Assembly: GCA_036267255.1 (NCBI GenBank)
Contig: DATAWK010000043.1
Coordinates: forward strand, 372,001-436,000
Direction: 5' to 3'
Length of the DNA: 64,000 nucleotides
From: DATAWK01 sp036267255
Lineage (GTDB): Bacteria > Acidobacteriota > Terriglobia > Terriglobales > Acidobacteriaceae
Shown here: positions 34,800-43,744 of the stretch, piece after piece
How positions within the stretch are numbered: the first letter of the stretch is position 1
How the letters are laid out: each line of letters begins with the position of its first letter
Notes under the pieces: generated by a model
The model's input: the letters and a program-made list of their open reading frames with translations, nothing else
Told to the model about the DNA's origin: nothing
The model's database searches: none
Made by a program: the position numbers and the translations under genes

Positions 34800-35156
34800 C
34801 TAGCTCACACTCTGTCCGGTCAGAGAGCTGATCCAGCCTGCTCCCCAGCCGAGCACGCCAGCGCCAAAGATGGCCCCGAAGAGCCCAACGACGCCGCGTT
34901 GAATGTTGCCAGACATGAAGCTCACACCGGCAAAGATGAGACCAATGAGGCAGATGACCGCCCCGGCGTACATGGCGAACGTCTGCACGGTCTGCATGAA
35001 GGTTTGGGCTCCGCTAAAGCTGATCGATCCTTGAGCGTGAGCGAGGTTGGCAGCGCCCGCGAATGACAGCGCAACGAGCGTAGGCGCCATCACACGGATG
35101 AGTTGGGTGAATTTGTTTCTGAGCTTCCGTGTTCGGAAGTTTGTACGAGGTGACAT
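34800..35156 (-). CDS. virB2: VirB2/TrbC major pilin
   Basis: 118 residues: a long signal sequence ending AHAQ, then two hydrophobic helices (FAMYAGAVICLIGLIFAGVSF and GVVGLFGAIFGAGVLGWGAGW) joined by a short polar loop, the classic pilin plan. I prefer the ATG at 35156, 8 nt after AGGAGA, over the one at 35162, which abuts it. First gene of the leftward secretion operon; the operon promoter should lie in 35157-35278. Confidence 0.86.
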   Translation of the reverse strand: MSPRTNFRTRKLRNKFTQLIRVMAPTLVALSFAGAANLAHAQGSISFSGAQTFMQTVQTFAMYAGAVICLIGLIFAGVSFMSGNIQRGVVGLFGAIFGAGVLGWGAGWISSLTGQSVS

Positions 35157-35278
35157 GAGCATTCTCCTGATGGCGTGTACTCATCGCCAATGAGGGGAAG
35201 CTAAAGCCGTCTTACGCGCTCGTCCAACATTTCCTATCGATTTCGCCACACATTTTGTCTATGGCGGCCATTCCTCTC

Positions 35279-36229
35279 TCAAGCGAGGAGCTGCAACTGT
35301 TCCGGATGCTCACCTTTCGAGGGGTGCTTTTTTTTCCTCGATTCCGACCAACTTTCCTCGAAGAATCGCTCGATGAAAGGCAGAGCTACATGGCCGGCTT
35401 TTCTCAGGTGGATGAAGGCCGTATCTGCTGTCCAACTGAGACCAGCAAGCGGACGTGTGACGAGACCAGGTTCGAGCGGAAGAAGTTGATCGATGAGGGC
35501 GAGTCCGTATCGTTCTCTGACCATCCACTGGATCTCTGCTGGGGTGCGGGCTGAGCAGGCTACATGAAGCGTCACACCAGCCTCGGTGAACATCTCGATG
35601 AGACGGGCATGGGCGGAAGGGTATTGTTCTGGATCGCGAAAGACTGTGATTCGCGCCGCGATCTCGCGAATGTTGAGTTGTGCCCGCTCCGCAAGGACAT
35701 CGTCGGTACGCATGCACACCACTAGCGGCGTCCGGCTGAGCGGCTGAACAGAATAGAGATTCGCATCGATCGGAAGAGGAAGTATCGCGCAATCCAGCAG
35801 CCCGGCGTCGAGATGCTGTAAACAAAATACAGGATCGCCACTTATCAACTGAATTGCACATCCGGTGAACATGCCGTCATAGGTTTCATGGAATTTTTCG
35901 ATCACCTTTGCATGGACAAAGGATGAGAAGCCGAGACGCAACGGCGGCACCTGATGACGCTGTACAGCGTGAGCCATGATGAGCGTCTGCTCCCAGTCTT
36001 TTAGCGTATTTTCTGCGTACGCGGCAATCATCCGGCCTGCAGCCGTAAGCCTGAGCCCATTCTGGGTTCGCTCGAAAAGAGTGAGGTCAAGGTTGCTTTC
36101 GAACTTTCCAATCTGGTGGCTGAGAGAGGATTGAGCGACGAACACCCGTTCGGCAGCACGCGTGAAATTCAAAGTCTCAGCAGACTCTTTGATGTACTTC
36201 AGGAGCCGGAATGTGAGGGAATCTGACAT
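35279..36229 (-). CDS. LysR-family transcription regulator
   Basis: 316 residues: an N-terminal winged helix-turn-helix (NFTRAAERVFVAQSSLSHQIGKFE) and a substrate-binding domain (PPLRLGFSSFVHAKVIEKF onward). It stands at the head of the secretion operon and next to the divergent excisionase and integrase genes, so it is a candidate switch for excision and transfer. The effector is unknown. The spacer 36230-36500 should contain both promoters and has a GGCTCC/GGAGCC hairpin near 36340-36355. Confidence 0.9.
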   Translation of the reverse strand: MSDSLTFRLLKYIKESAETLNFTRAAERVFVAQSSLSHQIGKFESNLDLTLFERTQNGLRLTAAGRMIAAYAENTLKDWEQTLIMAHAVQRHQVPPLRLGFSSFVHAKVIEKFHETYDGMFTGCAIQLISGDPVFCLQHLDAGLLDCAILPLPIDANLYSVQPLSRTPLVVCMRTDDVLAERAQLNIREIAARITVFRDPEQYPSAHARLIEMFTEAGVTLHVACSARTPAEIQWMVRERYGLALIDQLLPLEPGLVTRPLAGLSWTADTAFIHLRKAGHVALPFIERFFEESWSESRKKKHPSKGEHPEQLQLLA

Positions 36230-36500
36230 GGCCTTTACGCTCTGCCTGGCTGTTGTCGATCCCGCGAGCCCGCGAGATAAATGCTGTGGAAAACCTGTAC
36301 GAAATTATGGTTGCTGTGCGGATCAAAGCTGTCAATTAGGCTCCTCGGGGAGCCCAGGCGCTAGTCGGCGTCCGGCGTCCGTAAGGTAGCCGCTGAAGAG
36401 GCTCGCCATAGAAAAAAACTGTGGCGAAATCGATAAGAAGTATTGGACTGTCTGCAAGGACGGCTTCACGCTCAACTCTGATCGTTCGTGTGAGGTGCTT

Positions 36501-36821
36501 ATGGATAGCTCGTCCGATACTGTTCTTACCGTCAATCATTCTGCAGCGGCTGCAAGGGGTGAGTCGAGCGAAGGTCAGATTGTTCTCGGCCTACGCAAGC
36601 CGCCGCGGAGCGTCGCAGAATTCGAACCGCTGCTGACAGCAGATGAGGTAGCCAAGCGCCTCAACGTCAGCACGGATTGGGTGTGGGATCACTCATCTCG
36701 TCGCAAGCCGCTCTTGCCTGTCATTCGGATGGGAGACGGCACTTTGCGCTATCGACCCAGCGGGATCGAGGCGTTTGTGGATGAACAGGAACGCAGGTCG
36801 GCACTGCGTCGAAGAGCCTAG
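36501..36821 (+). CDS. xis: excisionase-like helix-turn-helix protein
   Basis: 106 residues; the C-terminal 60 carry a MerR/excisionase-type motif (LLTADEVAKRLNVSTDWVWDHS, then RYRPSGIEAFVDEQ). The N-terminus is low in structure. TGAGGTG lies just before the ATG at 36501. Placement upstream of the integrase in the same direction suggests a recombination directionality factor, or an integrase regulator. Confidence 0.75.
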   Translation: MDSSSDTVLTVNHSAAAARGESSEGQIVLGLRKPPRSVAEFEPLLTADEVAKRLNVSTDWVWDHSSRRKPLLPVIRMGDGTLRYRPSGIEAFVDEQERRSALRRRA

Positions 36822-36954
36822 TTGCATCCTTCGCACCATTCCGGGCGGGGGCCCTGCAAGCTGTTGTGGGTCGTCGATATATGTCGAAAATCCGCGTAAA
36901 CAAAGGGTAAAATGGGCCTAGCCCGTTATTCCGCCCACAGAAATTGAGGAATCA

Positions 36955-38214
36955 ATGGGAACCTCGTATCAGAAGGGGTGGGTCATGCTTCGCGGAAAGA
37001 AGTGGTACGGATACTTCCGGCGAACGGTGATCGATCCAAAAACCAATGAACCTAAACCAGCCATCACGCCCATCATCCTCGGATTGAAGGTCGAGATGTC
37101 GAAATCGCAGGCCAGAGCGAAACTGGAAGTCGAGATCGGCAAGCTGGGAAAGCAATCAGCGAACGGTGACAGATCCCACGTTAGTGGAACGGTTACTCTT
37201 CGCTGGTTCGTAGAAAACCGCTTCATCCCGCTCAAGGAGCCGGATTGGAGAGAGGAGACGGCCAAGGTCAAGAAGCATTTGATCGAGACCGATGTCCTCA
37301 GCGACCTTGGCGAGTTCCGATTAGAGAACTTCGACAAGTTCGTCCTCCAAACCCACCTCAACAAGCTGGCGAAGATTCGGTCACGGGACAGAGTCTTGCA
37401 GATTCGGTCGTACGTCAAGTCGGTCTTCTCGGAGGCAGTCGATCAGGACTTCCTTACGAAAGATCCTGCGCGCAAGCTGAAGACTCCCGCGAATCTGCGG
37501 GAGAGCGACAAGACGGTGCTCACCTGGGATCAGCTTGCCGCTGCACTTGCAAGGCTGGAGCTTCGGGATCGGATTCTGATGAAGCTCGACATGACCAACG
37601 CGCTTCGTCCGAGTGAGTTGTTTGCGTTTCGATGGAAGTGTCATCGCAGCGCCACGCTCTCGCTCACCATTGTGGAGACAATCTACAAGGGGAAGATTCG
37701 GCCGTTTGGAAAGACGAAGGGCAGCCTTAAGGAAATACCCATCCCACAGGATGTCTCCGACGAGCTTCTCGTCTGGAGGCAGGTCTGCCAGGAGGGGTAC
37801 GACAAGAGGAAGCCGAGTCGAGGCAAGAACAAGGACAGATATGGATTGCCGCCGTCCGATCCGGAGGCGTTCATGTTCCCTGGCCGGTTCGGTTCGTTTA
37901 TGGACCCGAGCAACTATCGCAAGCGGGTTCTGCACAGGCTGGCGACGGATCTGGGCTTGCCCAAGCTCAACTTCCAGGTCATCCGTCGCACCATCGCGAC
38001 GCTGGCCCAGAAGAAGGGCACGGTCAAAGATGTTCAAGGGGTCATGCGGCACACGCGTGTCGCGACAACGACCGACATCTACATGCAGGAGATTGCGGAG
38101 GGAGTACGCGCAACCGTCGACTCCATCCACGACGAGCTGGACGGCACGATGAAGAAGCTGGCCGGCAAAGTACATCCGCCCGCCGAAACGGCGGCGTCGG
38201 CGCTGGTGAACTAG
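36955..38214 (+). CDS. int: tyrosine site-specific integrase
   Basis: 419 residues. A SAM-like core-binding domain at about 80-180 precedes the catalytic domain with Arg218 (ALRPSEL), a Lys in the beta hairpin near 254-256, Arg344 (QVIRRT), His366 (RHTRVATT) and nucleophile Tyr376 (DIYMQE). The usual first His of box II is Gln341. The 3' end of the gene lies 155 bp from the 3' end of tRNA-Ala, the expected target. Confidence 0.93.
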   Translation: MGTSYQKGWVMLRGKKWYGYFRRTVIDPKTNEPKPAITPIILGLKVEMSKSQARAKLEVEIGKLGKQSANGDRSHVSGTVTLRWFVENRFIPLKEPDWREETAKVKKHLIETDVLSDLGEFRLENFDKFVLQTHLNKLAKIRSRDRVLQIRSYVKSVFSEAVDQDFLTKDPARKLKTPANLRESDKTVLTWDQLAAALARLELRDRILMKLDMTNALRPSELFAFRWKCHRSATLSLTIVETIYKGKIRPFGKTKGSLKEIPIPQDVSDELLVWRQVCQEGYDKRKPSRGKNKDRYGLPPSDPEAFMFPGRFGSFMDPSNYRKRVLHRLATDLGLPKLNFQVIRRTIATLAQKKGTVKDVQGVMRHTRVATTTDIYMQEIAEGVRATVDSIHDELDGTMKKLAGKVHPPAETAASALVN

Positions 38215-38368
38215 CACGGCGAACATTATTGAAACTCGACTCGAAGCGAGACGCTTCAGAAGGGAGATAAGCGATGACTGGCATGGTTGGGCAACGAAGC
38301 AAATTGAAATTTGCTACCAAGTTGCTACCAAACTGTTTTTGGGGTGTCCGCTATGTTGTTGAAATATT

Positions 38369-38444
38369 TGGTGGACCTGACCGGGATCGAACCGGTGACC
38401 TCTTCCATGCCATGGAAGCGCGCTCCCAGCTGCGCCACAGGCCC
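38369..38444 (-). tRNA. tRNA-Ala (anticodon GGC)
   Basis: Read on the minus strand the gene folds as a full cloverleaf: acceptor GGGCCTG/CAGGTCC with one G-T pair, D arm GCGC/GCGC, anticodon arm CTTCC/GGAAG with loop ATGGCAT (anticodon GGC), T arm ACCGG/CCGGT with TTCGATC, discriminator A and an encoded CCA (38369-38371). It is the probable chromosomal attachment gene of the element. Confidence 0.97.
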
Positions 38445-38561
38445 ACAAGGGCTGACAAACTGTAGTGTATCAAAAGTGTGAAGTTCTAGAATTTCTTGCC
38501 AAACCGGAGAATTCCATACACTCAGAGCAACCATCTTGAACGGAGGCGCATACTTCTGGAT

Positions 38562-39332
38562 ATGCCCTCTTTTCAGTCAACCGATGCGCGCGCCGGATTC
38601 CGCATTGTCTTCGCCAGCGTCTGCGCCACAGTGTTTCTTTTTTGCGGAGCAACGTCGATACACGCTCAGGCGGCCACAACGACGCCAAATTCCGCAGCCA
38701 GTCCGGGACCAGCACCAGCTTCAACGCCAGCACCAGCGCCCTCTCCCAGTGAAGGGATTCGCCCTGCGATTCCTGTTGTCGAATCGGCAGTCGATTCATT
38801 GGATATTGATCACTGGAAGCTGCCGCGGCAGGCAAAAAGCCAGGTTGAGTCCGACGCAGCCTCCATCCGGCAAGACTTGTCCGGCACGTTGCCCACTTTG
38901 CTCGATGAAGCAAAGACTGCACCAATGGAACTGGCGCCACAGTGGGCGGTGGTACGAAATGTGGATGCGCTGTATGACGTACTGTTGCGCGTGACGACCA
39001 CGGCAACCCTGACCGGTTCCAGCGCCGACGCCAGTCTGTTGGTGCATGCTGAAAATCAATTGTCGGAAACACGCAGAGATCTAACCGCGCAACTGGTAAC
39101 CGCTGCAGGAGCTCAGGACAAAGAAGTGAGAACGCTGCATACAAGACTGGAAACGATGGCGGCACAACAAGCAGTTGTCCGTCCGCCGAGCAAAACGATT
39201 GTTGTCAACAATACGCCAAAGCATCACGTCCGGCATCATGGAACAAAGACCAGCAAAAAGCCTACTGGTACCCCTTCCAGTAGTACGCCAGCCGCGACTG
39301 GGAGTGCTGCGCAACCAGGAACCCATCCCTGA
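38562..39332 (+). CDS. exported hypothetical protein
   Basis: 256 residues from the ATG at 38562. A signal peptide (FASVCATVFLFCGATSIHAQA) is followed by a Pro/Ala-rich linker, a helical central domain (about 65-200) and a His/Lys/Thr/Ser-rich tail. No family recognised. First gene of the chromosomal side after tRNA-Ala. The start is uncertain: GGAGG lies 17 nt upstream, and a longer TTG start is possible. Confidence 0.65.
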   Translation: MPSFQSTDARAGFRIVFASVCATVFLFCGATSIHAQAATTTPNSAASPGPAPASTPAPAPSPSEGIRPAIPVVESAVDSLDIDHWKLPRQAKSQVESDAASIRQDLSGTLPTLLDEAKTAPMELAPQWAVVRNVDALYDVLLRVTTTATLTGSSADASLLVHAENQLSETRRDLTAQLVTAAGAQDKEVRTLHTRLETMAAQQAVVRPPSKTIVVNNTPKHHVRHHGTKTSKKPTGTPSSSTPAATGSAAQPGTHP

Positions 39333-39546
39333 CCTACGTGTTCCGGAAGCGCGTGTACTGGCCAGATTGGCGCCAGACATGGGCAATACCGGGTAAAGTG
39401 TGCAAAATACAACATAAATCATGCAACACAGGGAACCTTTCCCCATCGCGGCGTGTCTAACTTCTATAGGAAGCTTTGTTATTCGACGCACTGGGGAAAT
39501 TTCGCGGTTCGTTGAGTTGAGCATCTGCCGTGCTGCTGATAGGGTA

Positions 39547-40263
39547 ATGGGTGACCGCATGTCCGCGGGAATTGCATTGGGAAACTTGGCAAGCGTCATC
39601 GAAGTCCGGCCCGAAGAGGCCGCCATTGTTGCTGAGCTGAAGGCTGGCTCGGAAGACGCCTTCGCATGGCTGATTGCCCAGTACCACCAGCCCATCTATA
39701 GCGTGGTTGCCCGTGTATTAACAGATCCGGCCGATGCTCCGGACGTTACGCAGGATGTCTTCATCAAGGTCTTTCGCAACATTCGCGGATTTCATGGCGA
39801 GTCGAGTCTTCGCACCTGGATGTATCGCATCGCGCTGCATGAAGCGTCCAATCAGCGCCGCTGGTGGTTCCGGCACAAGGGACACGAGGTCACCATTGAA
39901 GCGACAGGCGATGGCAACAGTAACGAATCCGCGCCATGCCTGAAAGACACTCTTGTGGATGACCAGATTTCCCCCTTCGAATATGCCGCAAATGCTGAGC
40001 TTCGCTCGCATGTGGAAGAGGCTTTGCGACAGATTCCAGAGCCATTCCGTACCGTGGTGGTGCTGCGCGATCTGGAGGGGCTGGCTTATGAAGACATTGC
40101 AGAGATTTTGAATGTTCGTATGGGTACCGTGAAGTCTCGCCTGATGCGGGGCCGAGCAGTGTTAAAGCAAAATCTGGCAGAATTTGTAGCGGCAGCACTC
40201 AAGCGGCCTGCAAATGCTGCTGCAGAATCCACAGAACGTAGCTTGTGCGAGGAGGCCGGATGA
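39547..40263 (+). CDS. ECF sigma-70 factor (RpoE-like)
   Basis: 238 residues. Region 2 (YHQPIYSVVARVLTDPADAPDVTQDVFIKVF, RTWMYRIALHEA) and region 4 (ALRQIPEPFRTVVVLRDLEGLAYEDIAEIL, TVKSRLMRGRAVL) are complete. An ATG at 39559 is an alternative start. The stop overlaps the downstream zinc-finger gene, its likely anti-sigma partner. Confidence 0.9.
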   Translation: MGDRMSAGIALGNLASVIEVRPEEAAIVAELKAGSEDAFAWLIAQYHQPIYSVVARVLTDPADAPDVTQDVFIKVFRNIRGFHGESSLRTWMYRIALHEASNQRRWWFRHKGHEVTIEATGDGNSNESAPCLKDTLVDDQISPFEYAANAELRSHVEEALRQIPEPFRTVVVLRDLEGLAYEDIAEILNVRMGTVKSRLMRGRAVLKQNLAEFVAAALKRPANAAAESTERSLCEEAG

Positions 40264-40937
40264 TGAAGACCTGTCTATCCATTCAAGCGCAATTTTCCAG
40301 TTATCTGGACGGAGCAATTCAGGGAACAAAGATGCAGGCGGTTGCGACACATTTACGGCAGTGCACCTCTTGCACAGCGGAGTTCAACTCCTGGTGCAGC
40401 ATGCAACGTCTACTAGCAGAGGTGGGGCCTGCCAAAGCGCCGCCAGAGATGGCCCTGCGCCTGCGCATCGCTATTTCGAAGGAGCGGAGTGGCGTGCGAC
40501 AACGCCGCCTGGATCACCTGCAGATGCAGTGGGAGAATTCGATTGCGCCCTTTTTGGCGCGGGCCTCGGCTGGCTTTGCCAGCGCCGTGCTCCTGCTGGG
40601 CACGGTCACCCTGCTAATCGGGACCTTTGCAACCCCGGAACCGCTGGCGGCCAACGATGCCACCGTGGACAGCACCAGTTCTCCGCATTTTCTCTACACG
40701 CTGGCGGATGCGGACCAGCGTATTGCAGTGCTGAGCCCAGTAGTGGTGGAAGCAAGCATCGACAATGCCGGTCGCGTCTATGACTATCGTGTCGTTTCCG
40801 GTCCTGTTTCGCAGGACGTAAGGGCGCAGTTGAACAACATGTTGCTGATGAGCGTGTTTACTCCGGCCCGTTTTTACGGCCAGCCGGTTGCCAGTCACGC
40901 TGTCCTTTCGTTTACCAGCATTGCCGTCCACGGCTAA
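40260..40937 (+). CDS. anti-sigma factor with zinc finger and TonB-C-like domain
   Basis: 225 residues. The N-terminal zf-HC2 region (CLSIQAQFSSYLDGAI, then HLRQCTSC) matches zinc anti-sigma domains; a membrane segment (FASAVLLLGTVTLLIGTF) follows at about 105-125. The periplasmic C-terminus has the layout VVVEASIDNAGRVYDYRVVSG then FTPARFYGQPV, which resembles TonB C-terminal domains. GGAGG precedes the ATG, which overlaps the sigma stop. Confidence 0.82.
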   Translation: MMKTCLSIQAQFSSYLDGAIQGTKMQAVATHLRQCTSCTAEFNSWCSMQRLLAEVGPAKAPPEMALRLRIAISKERSGVRQRRLDHLQMQWENSIAPFLARASAGFASAVLLLGTVTLLIGTFATPEPLAANDATVDSTSSPHFLYTLADADQRIAVLSPVVVEASIDNAGRVYDYRVVSGPVSQDVRAQLNNMLLMSVFTPARFYGQPVASHAVLSFTSIAVHG

Positions 40938-41014
40938 AGCAGAATGGCTCTCAGTTTGACCCTGCTATCTCCCGGTGCATAGACTAAAAAATAGTGTTTG
41001 CACCGGGGTTCCTC

Positions 41015-42793
41015 ATGCAGTGTTATCCGCTTCCCCTCAGATTTCTTCGCCGTAGGTACGCGCTTCCCTTGCTGTGGGTGGCTGCTTTTGCCTGCACTGC
41101 GCTGTTTGGCCAAAGCACTGTGCAGACAGAGGGTTCTTCCTCATCTCCGCAGAACAACGGCAAGGTTCTCGTTCAGCAAAGCACTCCGGCTATCCAGCAA
41201 AAGACACCGGCGGTTATCGATCCCACCGGCCCAGCTATCTCCATGGAGACCAGCGAGGCGGTCTTTGACGTGATGGCTGGGCTGAATGCCTGTGGCTATG
41301 ACGAAGAGTTGGCGATTTCCGATCCGGTGCGCCAGAAAATACGGGACATGATGAACCAGGCACTGGCGCAGTCGGCCGATGCCCGCGCGGCGCGAGATAG
41401 GCTCTGCACATTTGTCCGCAGTAATACTCTAAGCGATCCACGAACTAATCTGGCACAGTATATTTCTCTCGCATTGTTTTTGAATCCCCCTCCGGACCTA
41501 TCGCAGAGTGTGGCCACCAGAGATTTGCCACCCGATGCTGAACCGATTGCAGATTACGTTCCTTTGTTGCGGGACTATGCACAAGCTGTCAATCTGCATC
41601 TTATCTGGGTCTTGAACCGTCCAGCTTACGATGCGGAGGTCAGCAAGCTGCATGATCCACTGACCAAGATGATCCTGGACGTGGATCTTTATTTGAAGCA
41701 GCCACCCAGCGGATACAACAATCGGCGCTTCCTGATTATTCTGGAGCCGCAAGTCGCGCCCGGACAGACCAATGCCCGCGTATATGGCAGCGACTATGTA
41801 CTGGTAGCCTCCCCGGTAAATGGCGTGCTGCGCATGAAGGAGATCAAGCACACATACCTGCACTATGAACTGGAACCTTTGCTCTATGCACGTTCGGAGG
41901 CCATTGACCAGCTTCTACCATTGCTGGAACTGGTGCAGACGGCGCCAATCCCCTATTCGGACAAGAGCGATGTGGTGGCGTTGGTGACGGAGTGCATGAT
42001 CCGCGCCATTGAAGCGCGCACGATGGACACGGGAGTGCCGGACTACACACCTCCGGAAAAATTCGATCGTCACCAGCTGGCTGCGATCAATGACAAAATC
42101 AATGCGCATGACAAACTGGTTGCTGCCGTGCGACAGACTGCAGTAGATGCCTCGATGACGCAGGGTTATATCCTGACACAGTATTTCTACGACCAGTTTC
42201 GAAACTTTGAGCAAAGCCCCATCAGCCTGGAAGAAGCGGTGGGCGAAATGGTCTATGGCATGAACGTGCAGGTGGAGAAGGCACGCGTGCAGCGCCTTGT
42301 CTTTACAAATCACCAGGATGAAGATGTGGTGCAGCGAGCTGAGTCCGGACCGAGTCTGCTCGACCGTGCGGAAGAAAGTATGGCGAGTGGAGATACGGCA
42401 TCGGCAGAGCGGCTGGTGAATCAGGCACTGGCCCAGCACACTCGCAATCCTGGCCGCGCGCAGTTCATTTTGGCGCGGATAGATATTCTGAACAATAAGC
42501 TGGACGATGCGGTGACAGCTTTTCAGCAGGCCACCCAACTCTCCCATGACCCACGCACGATTGCATGGTCGCATATCTATCTTGGACGTATCAACGATGT
42601 AGAGAACAACCGCAAAGCAGCGGTTGCGCAATATCAAGCGGCGTTGCAATCGCGCGACAGTCGCCCCGATACCAAACAGGCCGCGGAAGAAGGATTGAAG
42701 CAACCCTATGGCCCTCCGGGAGGAGCGAAGCCTACGGGAAATGCAGGCGCGGGGAGCGCTCAGGGATCTAACTCCTCAGACCCGACGAATTAA
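41015..42793 (+). CDS. exported hypothetical protein with C-terminal TPR region
   Basis: 592 residues: an N-terminal signal-like segment (LPLLWVAAFACTALFGQ), a large central domain without a recognised family (about 80-430) and a tetratricopeptide-like end (ASAERLVNQALAQHTRNPGRAQFILARIDI, IAWSHIYLGRINDVENNRKAAVAQYQAAL). The tail is Gly/Ser-rich. It precedes rnc by 21 nt. The function is unknown; TPRs suggest a scaffold role in the periplasm. Confidence 0.72.
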   Translation: MQCYPLPLRFLRRRYALPLLWVAAFACTALFGQSTVQTEGSSSSPQNNGKVLVQQSTPAIQQKTPAVIDPTGPAISMETSEAVFDVMAGLNACGYDEELAISDPVRQKIRDMMNQALAQSADARAARDRLCTFVRSNTLSDPRTNLAQYISLALFLNPPPDLSQSVATRDLPPDAEPIADYVPLLRDYAQAVNLHLIWVLNRPAYDAEVSKLHDPLTKMILDVDLYLKQPPSGYNNRRFLIILEPQVAPGQTNARVYGSDYVLVASPVNGVLRMKEIKHTYLHYELEPLLYARSEAIDQLLPLLELVQTAPIPYSDKSDVVALVTECMIRAIEARTMDTGVPDYTPPEKFDRHQLAAINDKINAHDKLVAAVRQTAVDASMTQGYILTQYFYDQFRNFEQSPISLEEAVGEMVYGMNVQVEKARVQRLVFTNHQDEDVVQRAESGPSLLDRAEESMASGDTASAERLVNQALAQHTRNPGRAQFILARIDILNNKLDDAVTAFQQATQLSHDPRTIAWSHIYLGRINDVENNRKAAVAQYQAALQSRDSRPDTKQAAEEGLKQPYGPPGGAKPTGNAGAGSAQGSNSSDPTN

Positions 42794-42814
42794 ACGCTCT
42801 GTGCTGGAGGAAGG

Positions 42815-43744
42815 TTGAGCAAGCGCGCAACGGCATCGAAATCCGCAAACCTTGATGACGGTGGAGCCCCAAGAAGCTCGTCCATCGACGACGATACATC
42901 TTCCGGGCCCATCTTGGACACAGGTTTGCGTGACGATCCGCTGGAAGCATTGCAAAACCAAATAGCCTACCGATTCCGCAACCGGCAATTGCTGGAACAG
43001 GCACTTACGCACAGCTCGCTAGCTTATGAAGGACATTCGCAGCGAACACCGCAGGATGACAACGAACAGTTGGAATTCCTAGGGGATGCTGTGCTGGGCG
43101 TCGCTGTAACAGAACACCTCTATCGCACATATCCAGACCTGGGTGAGGGCACCCTGACGCAGTTGCGGGCACAATTTGTTAGTCGCAAGTATCTTGGTCA
43201 CATAGCGCGCACTCTGTCCATTGGCGAAGCCATGAAACTGGGTAAAGGCGAGGAGCGTAATGGAGGCCGCAGAAAGGCTGCAATCCTTTCTAATGCGCTG
43301 GAGGCGCTGATTGCGGCCATCTATCTGGACGGAGGATTAGAGCCTGCAGCAGAGTTTGTTCGCAGATGGCTGCTGGGCGGTACGTTGGAAGCGCTGGTCG
43401 ATGCGTCACGTTCCGGACTTGCGGTTGGTGACCACAAGTCCGCGCTCCAGGAATATTTTCAGGCACGTGGGTTGGGACAGGCGCGGTATGTGGTGACTTC
43501 GGAGAGTGGACCGGATCACCATAAGACATTTGTCGTCGCGCTCCAATTGTTGCAACCGGATGGCAAGCTGCGACAGTTGGCTGGCGCCAGCGGTTCCCGG
43601 AAAAAAGATGCGGAGCAGGAAGCTGCCCGGCTGGCGCTGGAAGTCTTGCAGCCGATCTCTGCGGATGCCCCCATAGCGCTCGATGAGAGCGAATCGCAGC
43701 CCATCCCAAATGGCACGCATCCCACCCAGGACGAACCGGCATGA
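42815..43744 (+). CDS. rnc: ribonuclease III
   Basis: 309 residues including a disordered N-terminal extension of about 40. The RNase III signature NEQLEFLGDAVLG is at 83-95, and a double-stranded RNA-binding domain ends the protein (DHKSALQEYFQARG, GSRKKDAEQEAARLAL). It processes rRNA precursors and structured RNAs. TTG start 4 nt after GGAGGAAGG. The stop overlaps lepB by ATGA. Confidence 0.94.
   Translation: MSKRATASKSANLDDGGAPRSSSIDDDTSSGPILDTGLRDDPLEALQNQIAYRFRNRQLLEQALTHSSLAYEGHSQRTPQDDNEQLEFLGDAVLGVAVTEHLYRTYPDLGEGTLTQLRAQFVSRKYLGHIARTLSIGEAMKLGKGEERNGGRRKAAILSNALEALIAAIYLDGGLEPAAEFVRRWLLGGTLEALVDASRSGLAVGDHKSALQEYFQARGLGQARYVVTSESGPDHHKTFVVALQLLQPDGKLRQLAGASGSRKKDAEQEAARLALEVLQPISADAPIALDESESQPIPNGTHPTQDEPA

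Larger units (their letters stand above)
10634..38371. mobile_element. integrative and conjugative element backbone (MobF, VirB-type)
   Basis: The block has an integrase and excisionase beside a tRNA-Ala gene, a full VirB-type secretion locus, a coupling protein, a MobF relaxase with an R388-like oriT, a primase, SSB, an antirestriction protein, a methyltransferase, a toxin-antitoxin pair and a ParB-like protein. Nearly all backbone genes run leftward. The right attachment site should lie in the 3' part of the tRNA-Ala gene (38369-38371 is its CCA). I found no duplicate of the tRNA end to the left, so the coordinates give the backbone only; the true left end is probably beyond position 1. Confidence 0.85.
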
